Assembly (NCBI GenBank): GCA_030159235.1
Contig: BSBG01000005.1
Coordinates: forward strand, 1-64,000
Source: Bacillus safensis
GTDB taxonomy: Bacteria; Bacillota; Bacilli; Bacillales; Bacillaceae
DNA length: 64,000 nucleotides
Direction: 5' to 3'
In this document: in pieces, positions 55,061-63,266 of the stretch
How the letters are laid out: each line of letters begins with the position of its first letter
How positions within the stretch are numbered: position 1 is the first letter of the stretch
Program-made: the position numbers and the translations under genes
The notes under the pieces: model-generated
The model's database searches: none
Told to the model about the DNA's origin: nothing
Seen by the model: the letters and a program-made list of their open reading frames with translations, nothing else

Positions 55061-55435
55061 TTGAGTAAACAGAATATCACCACAACAGTTTCAGGAGATT
55101 TAATTATTACCCATTTAATTGGCAAGATTAAAACAGATGATGTTAATGAATGGTTTTATGAGTTCGAGCAGGTTTGTCAGCAATTTATTTCCGAGAGGCG
55201 AAAATACAAATTGTTGGTGGATAGACAAGGATACACGCCAGATCATTTTTCTGTTCAAAAAGCATGGAAAGATAAGTTCTTCAATGAAACCATTTTGCAT
55301 CACAGCAAGGCAATTGCGTTTCTCCTTGAAGAAGGGGAGATAATGAATTATTTACAACAATCCAATACAAAAGAATCTGTAAAATTTTTTGATCATTATG
55401 AACAAGCATTTATTTGGTTGAACGAATATCAATAA
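55061..55435 (+). CDS. Small STAS/SpoIIAA-like protein
   Basis: A 124-residue soluble protein with the beta-alpha order of STAS/SEC14-like (SpoIIAA-like, PF11964-type) proteins: an early strand VSGDLIITHLIGKI, a helix, YKLLVDRQGY, another helix, and an end with FDHYEQAFIWLNEYQ. No function is known. TTG 55061 follows GGGAGATGAT; upstream in-frame sequence includes the yqjN terminator and is not coding. The gene is more AT-rich than its neighbours and I do not recall it at this place in B. subtilis. Confidence 0.55.
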   Translation: MSKQNITTTVSGDLIITHLIGKIKTDDVNEWFYEFEQVCQQFISERRKYKLLVDRQGYTPDHFSVQKAWKDKFFNETILHHSKAIAFLLEEGEIMNYLQQSNTKESVKFFDHYEQAFIWLNEYQ

Positions 55436-55449
55436 AAAAATCTTATTGA

Positions 55450-55480
55450 ACCAGTTGTTCTCAATCAACTGTTTTTTTGC
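55450..55480 (+). terminator. Terminator after the STAS-like gene
   Basis: CAGTTG (from 55452) pairs with CAACTG around an eight-base loop, followed by seven T. Confidence 0.75.
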
Positions 55481-55503
55481 CCGTAATGTTGCTGTTGTCT
55501 TAA

Positions 55504-55869
55504 AATTCACTTGTTTACAAGCTTCCAACACAGGAAAGCATGGGTGACACACTGAATCAATCTTTGGGAAAGGGTAAGTGGTCGATCAAGCAGGCGATAT
55601 CAGATGATCACACGCCTTTTCAATCGTATGATCCTGAAATGTATGTGAAGGAAAGAGCGTATGAATGGTATACCGCCGAGGAGATCAAACGATTGAAAGA
55701 GAGAAGAAACAACACGCTTCAGCTATTAGCTAAGGATATATGGGAGCAATCGGGTTTGCATCCTGAAGAAGGGATAATGACCGTCCAAATATTAGCTGAA
55801 ACGATCGCTTTACATGAACATCATCATTTGGATCAAATCAAATCCATCATATCAATGGAGCAATGTTAG
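55504..55869 (+). pseudogene. C-terminal part of a DinB/YfiT-like protein
   Basis: The frame opens after a stop at 55501 and reads SLGKGKWSIKQAISD, then a helix-rich part, and ends with AETIALHEHHHLDQIKSI, the metal-binding His helix of DinB_2 proteins. A full family member has about 150-170 residues with the first helix and its His upstream; that part is absent, and a terminator stands in its place. An ATG at 55540 with AGGA before it could still give a 109-residue product. I judge it a truncated gene. Confidence 0.6.
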
Positions 55870-55914
55870 CAGTATGTGAAAAGCACCTGTCATCAAAACA
55901 AGTGCTTTTCAATT

Positions 55915-56742
55915 TCACTTATATGTGCTTGCTGAAAACATTTCGTTTAATTCTGCTGCACGTTTAGTGGCTGTTTTAACACAATCGACAACGGCTTCTT
56001 CAAAATGGTAGGAAGCCAGTGTGTTCAGGCCGGCTTCTGTCGTCCCGCCTTCACTTGTGATTTCTTTGCGCAGTTCAGCAGGTTCTTTTCCGCTGTCTTG
56101 AAGCATATTGGCGGCGCCTGCGATCATTTGGCAAATGAGTAATTTTGCTGTTGCTTGATCCATCCCAAGTTCCGAAGCGCCTCGCTCCATTCCTTCAATC
56201 AAATGATAAATGAAAGCAGGGCCGCTGCCAGCGATGGCTGTCACAGCATTCAGCTGCGATTCATCTAATACTGTCACATGACCGATGGTTTCAAACAGCT
56301 CGACGGCCGTATTCTTTTGCTCCTCTGTGACTTCATGACTTACGGCAATACCTGTTGCTGATTGCTGAATCGCCGCTGATGTATTTGGCATCGCACGAAC
56401 CACTGCAGTCTTTTCGCCAGCATAGTGTTGAATCGTTTCAATGGAAATACCCGCTAAAATAGAAATGATCAGTTGACCATGTAAATGAGGTCGTACATCA
56501 GAAATTCCGCTTTCTGCATCCTTCGGTTTTAAAGCAAAGACGAGAATATCTGCTTCTTCATAAATAAAGGATCGAGCGAAATCTGTTTTGACCCCGTAAC
56601 GCACCTTTAATTCTTCTAATCGTTTTTCATTTGTTTTGTTTGTGACAATGATATCCTCATTCGACATGATTCCGCTTTTTAATAACCCTTTGATCATTGA
56701 CTCTGCCATCGAGCCTGCACCGATAAATCCAATTTTACTCAT
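55915..56742 (-). CDS. proI: Pyrroline-5-carboxylate reductase ProI
   Basis: A 275-residue NADPH-dependent enzyme, the last step of proline synthesis. The nucleotide loop KIGFIGAGSMAESMIKGLL opens the protein and AGSGPAFIYHLIEGM with the substrate loop TSEGGTTEAGL lies in the C-terminal part. GAGGAG precedes ATG 56742. A T-box leader controls it. Formerly yqjO. Confidence 0.95.
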   Translation of the reverse strand: MSKIGFIGAGSMAESMIKGLLKSGIMSNEDIIVTNKTNEKRLEELKVRYGVKTDFARSFIYEEADILVFALKPKDAESGISDVRPHLHGQLIISILAGISIETIQHYAGEKTAVVRAMPNTSAAIQQSATGIAVSHEVTEEQKNTAVELFETIGHVTVLDESQLNAVTAIAGSGPAFIYHLIEGMERGASELGMDQATAKLLICQMIAGAANMLQDSGKEPAELRKEITSEGGTTEAGLNTLASYHFEEAVVDCVKTATKRAAELNEMFSASTYK

Positions 56743-56767
56743 AAGCTGCTCCTCCTTGTAGAAAATA

Positions 56768-57003
56768 AAAAAACCTCTCGCCTGAAAAGGACGAAAGGTT
56801 TTTCGCGGTACCACCCTCAATTAGTATGCAAGCATGCATACTCAGCTCTAGTCCCTTAACGCGGGAAACGTTTAGGTTTGCCTAACAGCTCAAAGGGCAG
56901 GTTCAGCAAATAAGAGGATGGTGAAGTCTTACAGCCGGAGGACCCCACTCTCTTGCATCATTATTTTGCTTACTAATCCTTGTCATCGCGCATCGTATAT
57001 TTG
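56768..57003 (-). promoter_or_regulatory. T-box riboswitch before proI (proline)
   Basis: On the minus strand the T-box core AGGGTGGTACCGCG (56817-56804) is followed by a terminator hairpin with T run (56803-56768). Stem I lies at about 56990-56885 and contains GAACCTGCC; CCT is a proline codon at the place expected for the specifier. Uncharged tRNA-Pro should therefore allow read-through into proI, as for B. subtilis proI. Confidence 0.93.
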
Positions 57004-57009
57004 TTGTTC

Positions 57010-57039
57010 ATTATGCAACGATGGACAAGTTTATGTCAA
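57010..57039 (-). promoter_or_regulatory. SigA promoter of the T-box leader
   Basis: TTGACA (57039-57034), 18 bases and CATAAT (57015-57010) on the minus strand. Confidence 0.8.
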
Positions 57040-57162
57040 TAGGGGCAGTTAAAAAAATTGCCCATCTAAACCGCATGACAGTCTGCCTTTTGCAAGATAC
57101 AATGAAGTAAGAAGACTGAGTCCCACAATCATGAGTCAAAAAGCAGGAGATGACGTAAAAAA

Positions 57163-58113
57163 GTGAAAGAAGACATCATTCAATTACCCATCCCGACGCC
57201 GTTTGCCGTTGGAGATGTGCATGCATATGTATTAAAAGGAGAGGCCGTAACCTTAGTAGATTGCGGGCCAATGACAGAAGAGGCAGAGCATGCTTTTGTC
57301 ACGCAACTAAAGGAACATCGTTTATCGATAGACGATATTGATCAAGTGGTGTTGACCCATCATCATGCAGATCACGTCGGTCTATTAAATCTGATGAAAC
57401 CTCATGTCCGTGTGATCGGACATGAGCTAAATGAGCCGTATATTAGTCAGGACCCAGTGTTTAAGCAGCGCCAAGTGGACTTTATGACTCTTTTTTTCCA
57501 GCAGTTAGGTGTGCCGCTTCGACAAAATGAGTGTGAAAGAATGGTAAAGCAATCTTATACATATTCTTGTACTTCACATGTAGATGAGGTCATAAAAGAA
57601 GGTGATCGTTTAAGCGGGCATGAGCACTTCTTTGTGATGGAAACACCCGGACACGCACAGTCTCATCTTTCCTTTATAGATGAAACAACGGGGAATTTTA
57701 TTGGTGGGGACCTGCTTTTGACGACTATTTCCTCAAATCCGTTAATGGAAGCGCCGTATGAAGGTGAGCAACGTCAAAAATCGCTGCTTCAATATAAAGC
57801 ATCACTCCATCGATTATTGCGTCTGCCCATCAAGACAATTTATCCAGGACACGGCCAATTGATCACATCTCATCATGAATTGATCGAAGAAAGATTTAAG
57901 AAACAAGAGAAACGGGCAAATACGATGTATCAGCTGCTCAAACAAAAAGAAATGACGGCCTTTCATCTCTGCCGCAAGCTATTTCCAGTGCTATATGAAG
58001 AGGCTTTATTTTTAACGATGTCAGAGACAGTCGGTCAGTTGGATGTGCTCTTAGCGGCTGGACAAATTGAAGAAGTGCAAAAAGACGGAATCCTCTATTA
58101 CAGGGCAAACTAA
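57163..58113 (+). CDS. yqjP: Metallo-beta-lactamase-fold hydrolase YqjP
   Basis: A 316-residue MBL-fold protein, HTHHHADHVGLLNL-type zinc motif at about residue 65 and GGDLLLTTISSNP later; a C-terminal winged-helix-like region follows (LFPVLYEEALFLTMSETVGQLDVL). Such proteins hydrolyse thioesters or similar esters; the substrate is not known. Start is GTG 57163; AGGAG lies rather far (13 bases) upstream. Three bases after the stop the yqjQ region begins. Confidence 0.85.
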   Translation: MKEDIIQLPIPTPFAVGDVHAYVLKGEAVTLVDCGPMTEEAEHAFVTQLKEHRLSIDDIDQVVLTHHHADHVGLLNLMKPHVRVIGHELNEPYISQDPVFKQRQVDFMTLFFQQLGVPLRQNECERMVKQSYTYSCTSHVDEVIKEGDRLSGHEHFFVMETPGHAQSHLSFIDETTGNFIGGDLLLTTISSNPLMEAPYEGEQRQKSLLQYKASLHRLLRLPIKTIYPGHGQLITSHHELIEERFKKQEKRANTMYQLLKQKEMTAFHLCRKLFPVLYEEALFLTMSETVGQLDVLLAAGQIEEVQKDGILYYRAN

Positions 58114-58125
58114 GGAGTGAAACGC

Positions 58126-58902
58126 ATGGGGCGATTGACAGGAAAGAGAATTTGGATTACAGGCGCATCTGGGGGCATTGGTGAAAAAATGGCGCACTTG
58201 GCAGCAGCAGAAGGCGCAGAGATCATTATTTCAGCAAGACGAACGGAAAAGCTTACAGGTGTGAAAGAAAAAATTATGAGCGCTGGCGGGGTGTGTCACA
58301 TCGCTCAGCTTGATGTCAGTCAGCTTGAGGACATTGATCGCGCGTATGAAGAAGTAGGGCCGGTCGATATTTTGGTCAACAATGCTGGCTTTGGTGTATT
58401 CGATCTCGTCGAAGATGCGTCCATCGAAGAAATGGTGTCGATGTTTGAGGTGAATGTGTTTGGCTTGATCGCCTGCACGAAAAAGGTCATCCCAGAGATG
58501 AAACAAAGAGGGCAGGGACATATTATCAATATTGCATCCCAGGCAGGAAAGATTGCGACTCCCAAATCAGCCATTTATTCTGCTTCAAAGCATGCCGTCC
58601 TTGGATTTTCAAACAGTCTTAGAATGGAGCTGGCAGACTGCGGTATTCACGTCACGACGGTCAATCCAGGACCGATTGCCACAGACTTCTTTACCATCGC
58701 TGATCGCAGCGGTGAATATGTGAAGAACGTCGATTTCATGATGCTGAGTGCAGACAAGGTGGCTGGGAAGGTCGTATCTGCCATGATGACGAAAAAAAGA
58801 GAAATTAATCTGCCTGGCTGGATGAATGCTGGCAGTAAATTGTATCAATTATTCCCATTTTTATTTGAAAAAGCAGCACGCAAAGCAATGATGAAAAAAT
58901 AA
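58126..58902 (+). CDS. yqjQ: Short-chain dehydrogenase YqjQ
   Basis: A 258-residue SDR oxidoreductase with cofactor loop [19 protein letters not shown], catalytic Ser before [15 protein letters not shown] (YxxxK), and a C-terminal hydrophobic end. ATG 58126 follows AAGGAG; GTG 58117 overlaps it. Likely one operon with yqjP. The substrate is not known. Confidence 0.88.
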   Translation: MGRLTGKRIWITGASGGIGEKMAHLAAAEGAEIIISARRTEKLTGVKEKIMSAGGVCHIAQLDVSQLEDIDRAYEEVGPVDILVNNAGFGVFDLVEDASIEEMVSMFEVNVFGLIACTKKVIPEMKQRGQGHIINIASQAGKIATPKSAIYSASKHAVLGFSNSLRMELADCGIHVTTVNPGPIATDFFTIADRSGEYVKNVDFMMLSADKVAGKVVSAMMTKKREINLPGWMNAGSKLYQLFPFLFEKAARKAMMKK

Positions 58903-58937
58903 AAAAGAAACCGGTCATAAACTGGTTTCTTTTTTGA
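58903..58937. terminator. Bidirectional terminator after yqjQ
   Basis: AGAAACCGGT and ACTGGTTTCT pair with one wobble and are flanked by A and T runs; it also ends the minus-strand reductase gene at 58966. Confidence 0.85.
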
Positions 58938-58965
58938 TGTATGACTTCACATTGTAACAGTCTTT

Positions 58966-60294
58966 CTATATCCGTCTTGCTGCTTGCTGAAGCGGGTCCC
59001 ATACACTATTAAAAGGCGGTGCATAGCTAATATCTAAATCTTCAAGGTCTGTGATGGTCAGCTCCTGGTAAAGGGCCGCTGCCATCACATCGATCCGTTT
59101 ATCGACACCGCTTTTGCCGATGATTTGGGCACCGAGCAAGGTGTTATCATCACGTCTGTAGATCAGTTTGACTTTCATTTTCTGCGCATCTGGGTAATAC
59201 CCTGCGTGATCCGTACTGTCAATGGTGATGGTGGAGAAAGGAATGTCCGCTTCTTCTGCTTCTTTTTCTGATAATCCTGTTCGTCCCGCTGTCACGTCCA
59301 TAAATTTCATGACTGCTGTACCAGTCACGCCTTGAAATGCCCGGTTTGTCCCGGTCATATGAAAGCCTGCGATTCTTCCTTGTTTATTTGCAGTGGTGCC
59401 GAGCGGAATATAATCCAGTGATTTTTTGATGCGGTGATAGGTCGCTGCGCAATCCCCTGCAGCATAAATGTCCTTTACATTGGTTTGCATGTATTCATTC
59501 ACGGCAATGGCACCATTTTGAAGCCGCTTGATGCCTGCACGTTCTAAAAAGGATGTTCGCGGAGTGACGCCGATGGCTACGATCACCATATCTGTTTGAA
59601 TGATCTGTTTGTCAGTTTGAACAGCTGTGACATGTGACTGTCCCTCTAATGTCTGCACCGTTTCTCCAAGCGATACATGGATGCCTTGGGCGTCTGCTTC
59701 CTCTTTAATGTGTTTTGCCATATCAGCGTCAAAACCCGGACCAAGTGTTGATCCCCGCTGAATGATATGAACGTCTTTTCCCAGCGCTTTTAAATTTTCT
59801 GCCATTTCTAAGCCGATATATCCACCGCCAATGATGGTGACATGTGTGATGTTCTTTTTTAATTGCTCTAAAATGGAGAGCGCATGCGGAATGGTTTTTA
59901 ATATGTGAACGCCTTCTAATGCCTGTCTGTCTAAATCGAGTTTGACAGGACTTGCGCCTGTCGCAATTAAGAGCCTGTCATAGCTTTCTGTAAAGGGTTC
60001 TTTTGTTTTCGTATGATGACCTGACACTGTTTTTTGCTCTGGATCAATGGAGGTCACTTCGTGTAAGCATCTGGCGTCAATTCCATATTTGTCACGAAAG
60101 GTTTCAGCACTGCGTGCGATCAGCTTTTTGTGATGATCAATGAGACCGCCGATCAAATAGGGGAGTCCACACTGCCCATAGGAGAAAATCTCTCCTTTTT
60201 CAAAAGCAACAATGTGTGCATCTGGATCCTCTCTATATATTTGCATCGCACAGCTCATTCCTGCTGCATCTCCGCCAATCATCACATATTTCAT
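58966..60294 (-). CDS. CoA-disulfide reductase-type flavoprotein
   Basis: A 442-residue FAD/NAD(P) oxidoreductase of the CoA-disulfide reductase / NADH peroxidase group. FAD loop IGGDAAGMSCAMQ, single redox Cys42 in SYGQCGLPY, NAD loop IIGGGYIGLEMAENL, and a C-terminal dimerisation domain ending SYAPPFNSVWDPL. The single active Cys and SYGQCGLPY point to CoA-disulfide or polysulfide reduction. It is divergent from coaA, the first enzyme of CoA synthesis, which is a functional match. I do not recall it at this place in B. subtilis. Confidence 0.87.
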   Translation of the reverse strand: MKYVMIGGDAAGMSCAMQIYREDPDAHIVAFEKGEIFSYGQCGLPYLIGGLIDHHKKLIARSAETFRDKYGIDARCLHEVTSIDPEQKTVSGHHTKTKEPFTESYDRLLIATGASPVKLDLDRQALEGVHILKTIPHALSILEQLKKNITHVTIIGGGYIGLEMAENLKALGKDVHIIQRGSTLGPGFDADMAKHIKEEADAQGIHVSLGETVQTLEGQSHVTAVQTDKQIIQTDMVIVAIGVTPRTSFLERAGIKRLQNGAIAVNEYMQTNVKDIYAAGDCAATYHRIKKSLDYIPLGTTANKQGRIAGFHMTGTNRAFQGVTGTAVMKFMDVTAGRTGLSEKEAEEADIPFSTITIDSTDHAGYYPDAQKMKVKLIYRRDDNTLLGAQIIGKSGVDKRIDVMAAALYQELTITDLEDLDISYAPPFNSVWDPLQQAARRI

Positions 60295-60482
60295 TTGGTG
60301 TGCTCCCTTCTATCTATCGTACTGATTACTCTTATTTACCCTCATTTTCCTTTTTTTAATGCTTTTTTTCGCAAAAGAAGTAAACTTTAGTTGAAAAATA
60401 AAGACAGCGCCTTCATTTTAAGCTACAATCGGATTATCGTCTTTTTGGGTTACGAGTTTAGTGAAGATTGGTGGGAAAGACT

Positions 60483-61442
60483 TTGAGTGATACGCGATTA
60501 GATTTTAATACGCTATATACGCGCCATACGAGAGAGGCCTGGTCAGCTCTTGGAGAATATATGCCGGTATCTGTTTCTGAAGAGGAAGCGAGAGCGCTTC
60601 AAGGATTAAATGACTATTTATCGCTTGAAGAAGTTCGAGATATTTACATACCACTTATTCGTTTTCTGACATTACATGTCTTTGCAGAAAAACAAAAAAA
60701 CCAGCATGTGAATGCCTTTTTAAACTACCCGCATCATGCCAAAATTCCTTTTTTAATTGGGATTGCTGGAAGTGTAGCTGTCGGGAAAAGCACAACGGCT
60801 CGTATCATTGAAACGCTTTTATCAAGACTTGGAGATGGACTGAAGGTGAGTCTTGTGACAACGGATGGCTTTTTATATCCTCAAAAAGAATTAAAAGATC
60901 GAGGACTGATGGAAAAGAAAGGCTTCCCGGAAAGCTATGATGTCAAAGCTCTGCTGTCTTTTTTAAATGAATTAAAATCTGGTAAACAAACTGTGCATGC
61001 CCCGGTATATTCGCATTTGACCTATGACCGGCTTGAAGGGGTGTATGAAACAGTAGAAGATGCCGATATTGTCATTATTGAAGGAATCAATGTGCTCCAA
61101 TCACCGGCGCTTGATGATTTGAAGGATGAACCGCGTGTGTTTGTATCAGATTTCTTTGATTTTTCGATTTATGTAGACGCCGCTGAAACGCAAATTCAAT
61201 CATGGTATAAAGAACGGTTTCGTTTGCTAAGGGAAACAGCTTTCCAAGACCCTGAATCCTTCTTTCATCAATATAAAGATTTGACGGATGAAGAGGCAGA
61301 TCAGATGGCAAGCACGATTTGGAATACCGTGAATCGCCCTAATTTATATCAAAATATTTTACCAACAAAATATCGAGCTGATCTCATTTTGAAAAAAGGC
61401 GATCAGCACAAGGTGGAAGAGATCGCCATCCGCCGGGTATAA
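60483..61442 (+). CDS. coaA: Pantothenate kinase CoaA
   Basis: A 319-residue type I pantothenate kinase, first step of CoA synthesis. The P-loop GSVAVGKST is at residues 96-104; TTDGFLYP and GFPESYDVKALL follow. TTG 60483 is chosen because it gives the B. subtilis length and GGTGGGA lies upstream; TTG 60468 is possible. Formerly yqjS. Confidence 0.94.
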   Translation: MSDTRLDFNTLYTRHTREAWSALGEYMPVSVSEEEARALQGLNDYLSLEEVRDIYIPLIRFLTLHVFAEKQKNQHVNAFLNYPHHAKIPFLIGIAGSVAVGKSTTARIIETLLSRLGDGLKVSLVTTDGFLYPQKELKDRGLMEKKGFPESYDVKALLSFLNELKSGKQTVHAPVYSHLTYDRLEGVYETVEDADIVIIEGINVLQSPALDDLKDEPRVFVSDFFDFSIYVDAAETQIQSWYKERFRLLRETAFQDPESFFHQYKDLTDEEADQMASTIWNTVNRPNLYQNILPTKYRADLILKKGDQHKVEEIAIRRV

Positions 61443-61444
61443 AG

Positions 61445-61476
61445 AAAAACCGCTCTCGTTTGAGCGGTTTTTTTAA
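61445..61476. terminator. Terminator between coaA and the MFS gene
   Basis: A perfect 11-bp stem AAAAACCGCTC / GAGCGGTTTTT around six bases, T run behind it. The genes converge. Confidence 0.9.
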
Positions 61477-62708
61477 TGATCTCCACTTACTTTAACAGCT
61501 ACGGCGGCCGCCGATCGTTTTTTCAGACGATAGTACCCAATGAGTAAGAACGGGACGCCTGCGATGGTGATGATCGACAAGACCGTAAAAATGGAGAGGG
61601 GATGGGCTGCGCCAAAATAGTCAATGCACAGTCCGCCGACAAATGGTCCGACCACGCTGCCAAGCTGAGAAAACCCCATCGCACCAAAGTACGATCCCTT
61701 CACTTCAGGCTTGGCAATATTGTCTACAAAAAGATCCATCATCGCAAACAGCAGAACTTCCCCAATTGTAAACACAACAATGATGAAAGCAAGCATGCCG
61801 AGACTCTGTGAAAAAGCAATGGCAAACAAACTGCCGGCAAGAAGAATATTCCCAGTAGTCAGCGACAAAATGGTGGAGTAGCGCTTGGCAATCATGATGA
61901 GCGGGTATTGTATGACAATGACAACAACTGCATTTAAAGATAAAAGATAACCAAACAGTTTAGGACCATCCTCAATAAGAGGTGACGCTGATAAATATTG
62001 AGGCAGCGTTGAGCTTAAATGTGAATACCCGAATGAACATAAGGTAACACCGATGAGAATAATGCTAAAGACCGTATCTTTTTGGATAATGGAAAGGGCT
62101 TTTTTGACGCTGATTTGTTTTGTGCTTTCTGGAGCAGCCACTGGATGCTTCTGAAATTGCCAGGTCAGCGTTAATCCGTATAACAAATAAATGAAGGCAG
62201 CGACGAGAAATGGAAAGGTTGTTTTCGATGACCCGAGATATAAGCCAAGCAGCGGGCCGAAGATCACACCAATATTAATGGCCGTATACCGTAAATTAAA
62301 AACAAACAACCGAATACTAGACGGGGTGACATCAGATAAGAGCGCCTTGGACGTTGGTTCAAACAGTGCCCGGCACAGTCCGTTTAAAGCGTTCATGAGA
62401 AAGAAGACCCAAATGGCATCTGCAAATGCAAAGCCAACAAAGACAAGTGACCAACCGAAAATGGATAGAAGCATCACCTTTTTTCTGCCGATTCGGTCAG
62501 AAACATAGCCGCCGTAAAAGCTCGCAACGATCCCAATAAGAGAGCTAACGGCAATGATTAGCCCAGCTGAAGAAGCTGAGGCCCCTTTGACTTGTGTCAA
62601 ATAAACGGCTAAAAAAGGAATGCTCATGGACGTCGCCATTCGGCCGAATATGGTGCCGATGATAATCGTCCAACTAAGTGGATGTAAAGTACGTAAGTTA
62701 TTTTTCAT
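61473..62708 (-). CDS. yqjV: MFS transporter YqjV
   Basis: A 411-residue major facilitator with twelve helices and the loop 2-3 motif GGYVSDRIGRKKVML. The type resembles drug or metabolite exporters. ATG 62708 after GGGGAG is used; earlier codons lack a site. Name given from position and length as in B. subtilis; the substrate is not known. Confidence 0.85.
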   Translation of the reverse strand: MKNNLRTLHPLSWTIIIGTIFGRMATSMSIPFLAVYLTQVKGASASSAGLIIAVSSLIGIVASFYGGYVSDRIGRKKVMLLSIFGWSLVFVGFAFADAIWVFFLMNALNGLCRALFEPTSKALLSDVTPSSIRLFVFNLRYTAINIGVIFGPLLGLYLGSSKTTFPFLVAAFIYLLYGLTLTWQFQKHPVAAPESTKQISVKKALSIIQKDTVFSIILIGVTLCSFGYSHLSSTLPQYLSASPLIEDGPKLFGYLLSLNAVVVIVIQYPLIMIAKRYSTILSLTTGNILLAGSLFAIAFSQSLGMLAFIIVVFTIGEVLLFAMMDLFVDNIAKPEVKGSYFGAMGFSQLGSVVGPFVGGLCIDYFGAAHPLSIFTVLSIITIAGVPFLLIGYYRLKKRSAAAVAVKVSGDH

Positions 62709-62800
62709 GCTGTTTCTCCCCTGAGTGTTAAGATGTTCCAATCATACATGAAAAATTGTGCAAATTAAATACACAATTTGATGGAGGGGACATCCGCCAT

Positions 62801-62899
62801 ATGGCAGAGAAGCTTGAATGCCGCAAATGTGGAGAGCATGTTTTTTTTCTGCCGATGCTTCTATGTCTTTTAGGTCTGCTGGTTCGTACGATCATTTGA
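62801..62899 (+). CDS. Candidate 32-residue CxxC membrane peptide
   Basis: A short frame beginning MAEKLECRKCGEH, a zinc-ribbon-like knuckle with CxxC, followed by one hydrophobic helix ending VRTII. GGAGGGG lies 11 bases upstream. It sits between two minus-strand genes, at about the place of the small yqjU gene in B. subtilis. The low length makes it uncertain. Confidence 0.4.
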   Translation: MAEKLECRKCGEHVFFLPMLLCLLGLLVRTII

Positions 62900-62906
62900 A
62901 GACAAT

Positions 62907-63251
62907 TCAATCAAGATCAATCGCAACAATTTGCTGCAAGGACAGGTGGAGAACATCTTCATCATTGACGATTTTGATGCGCTGCGTTTCATAATGAATG
63001 GCTTTCACCCAGCCCCAAAACTGCTCTTTCATGCCTGCTGCGACATATGTCACGCAAATGGCTTGATCCCCTGTAATCGACTGTGTGATCAGAAAATTCA
63101 TTTCCTCCAGCTGATCGGTACTCAGCGGGGGAGGCGTGTATTCTTTTTTCTTCCGTTTTTGAGCAAGCAGCTGTTCACGATGCTCTGGCAGCATCATTCG
63201 GCTTGATTCCCACATGATGTTGTATCCGGGTGTTAATTTATTGGGATTCAT
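62907..63251 (-). CDS. yqjX: YolD-like protein YqjX
   Basis: A 114-residue YolD-like family protein: RMMLPEHREQL near the start and the C-terminal beta part INDED-type with GWVKAIHYETQRIKIVND. YolD-like genes usually accompany UvrX/PolY2 polymerases, in phages and chromosomes; polY2 lies 15 bases upstream and is read in the same direction. GGAGG precedes the ATG. Function unknown. Confidence 0.88.
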   Translation of the reverse strand: MNPNKLTPGYNIMWESSRMMLPEHREQLLAQKRKKKEYTPPPLSTDQLEEMNFLITQSITGDQAICVTYVAAGMKEQFWGWVKAIHYETQRIKIVNDEDVLHLSLQQIVAIDLD

Positions 63252-63266
63252 AGCTGTTCGCCTCCG

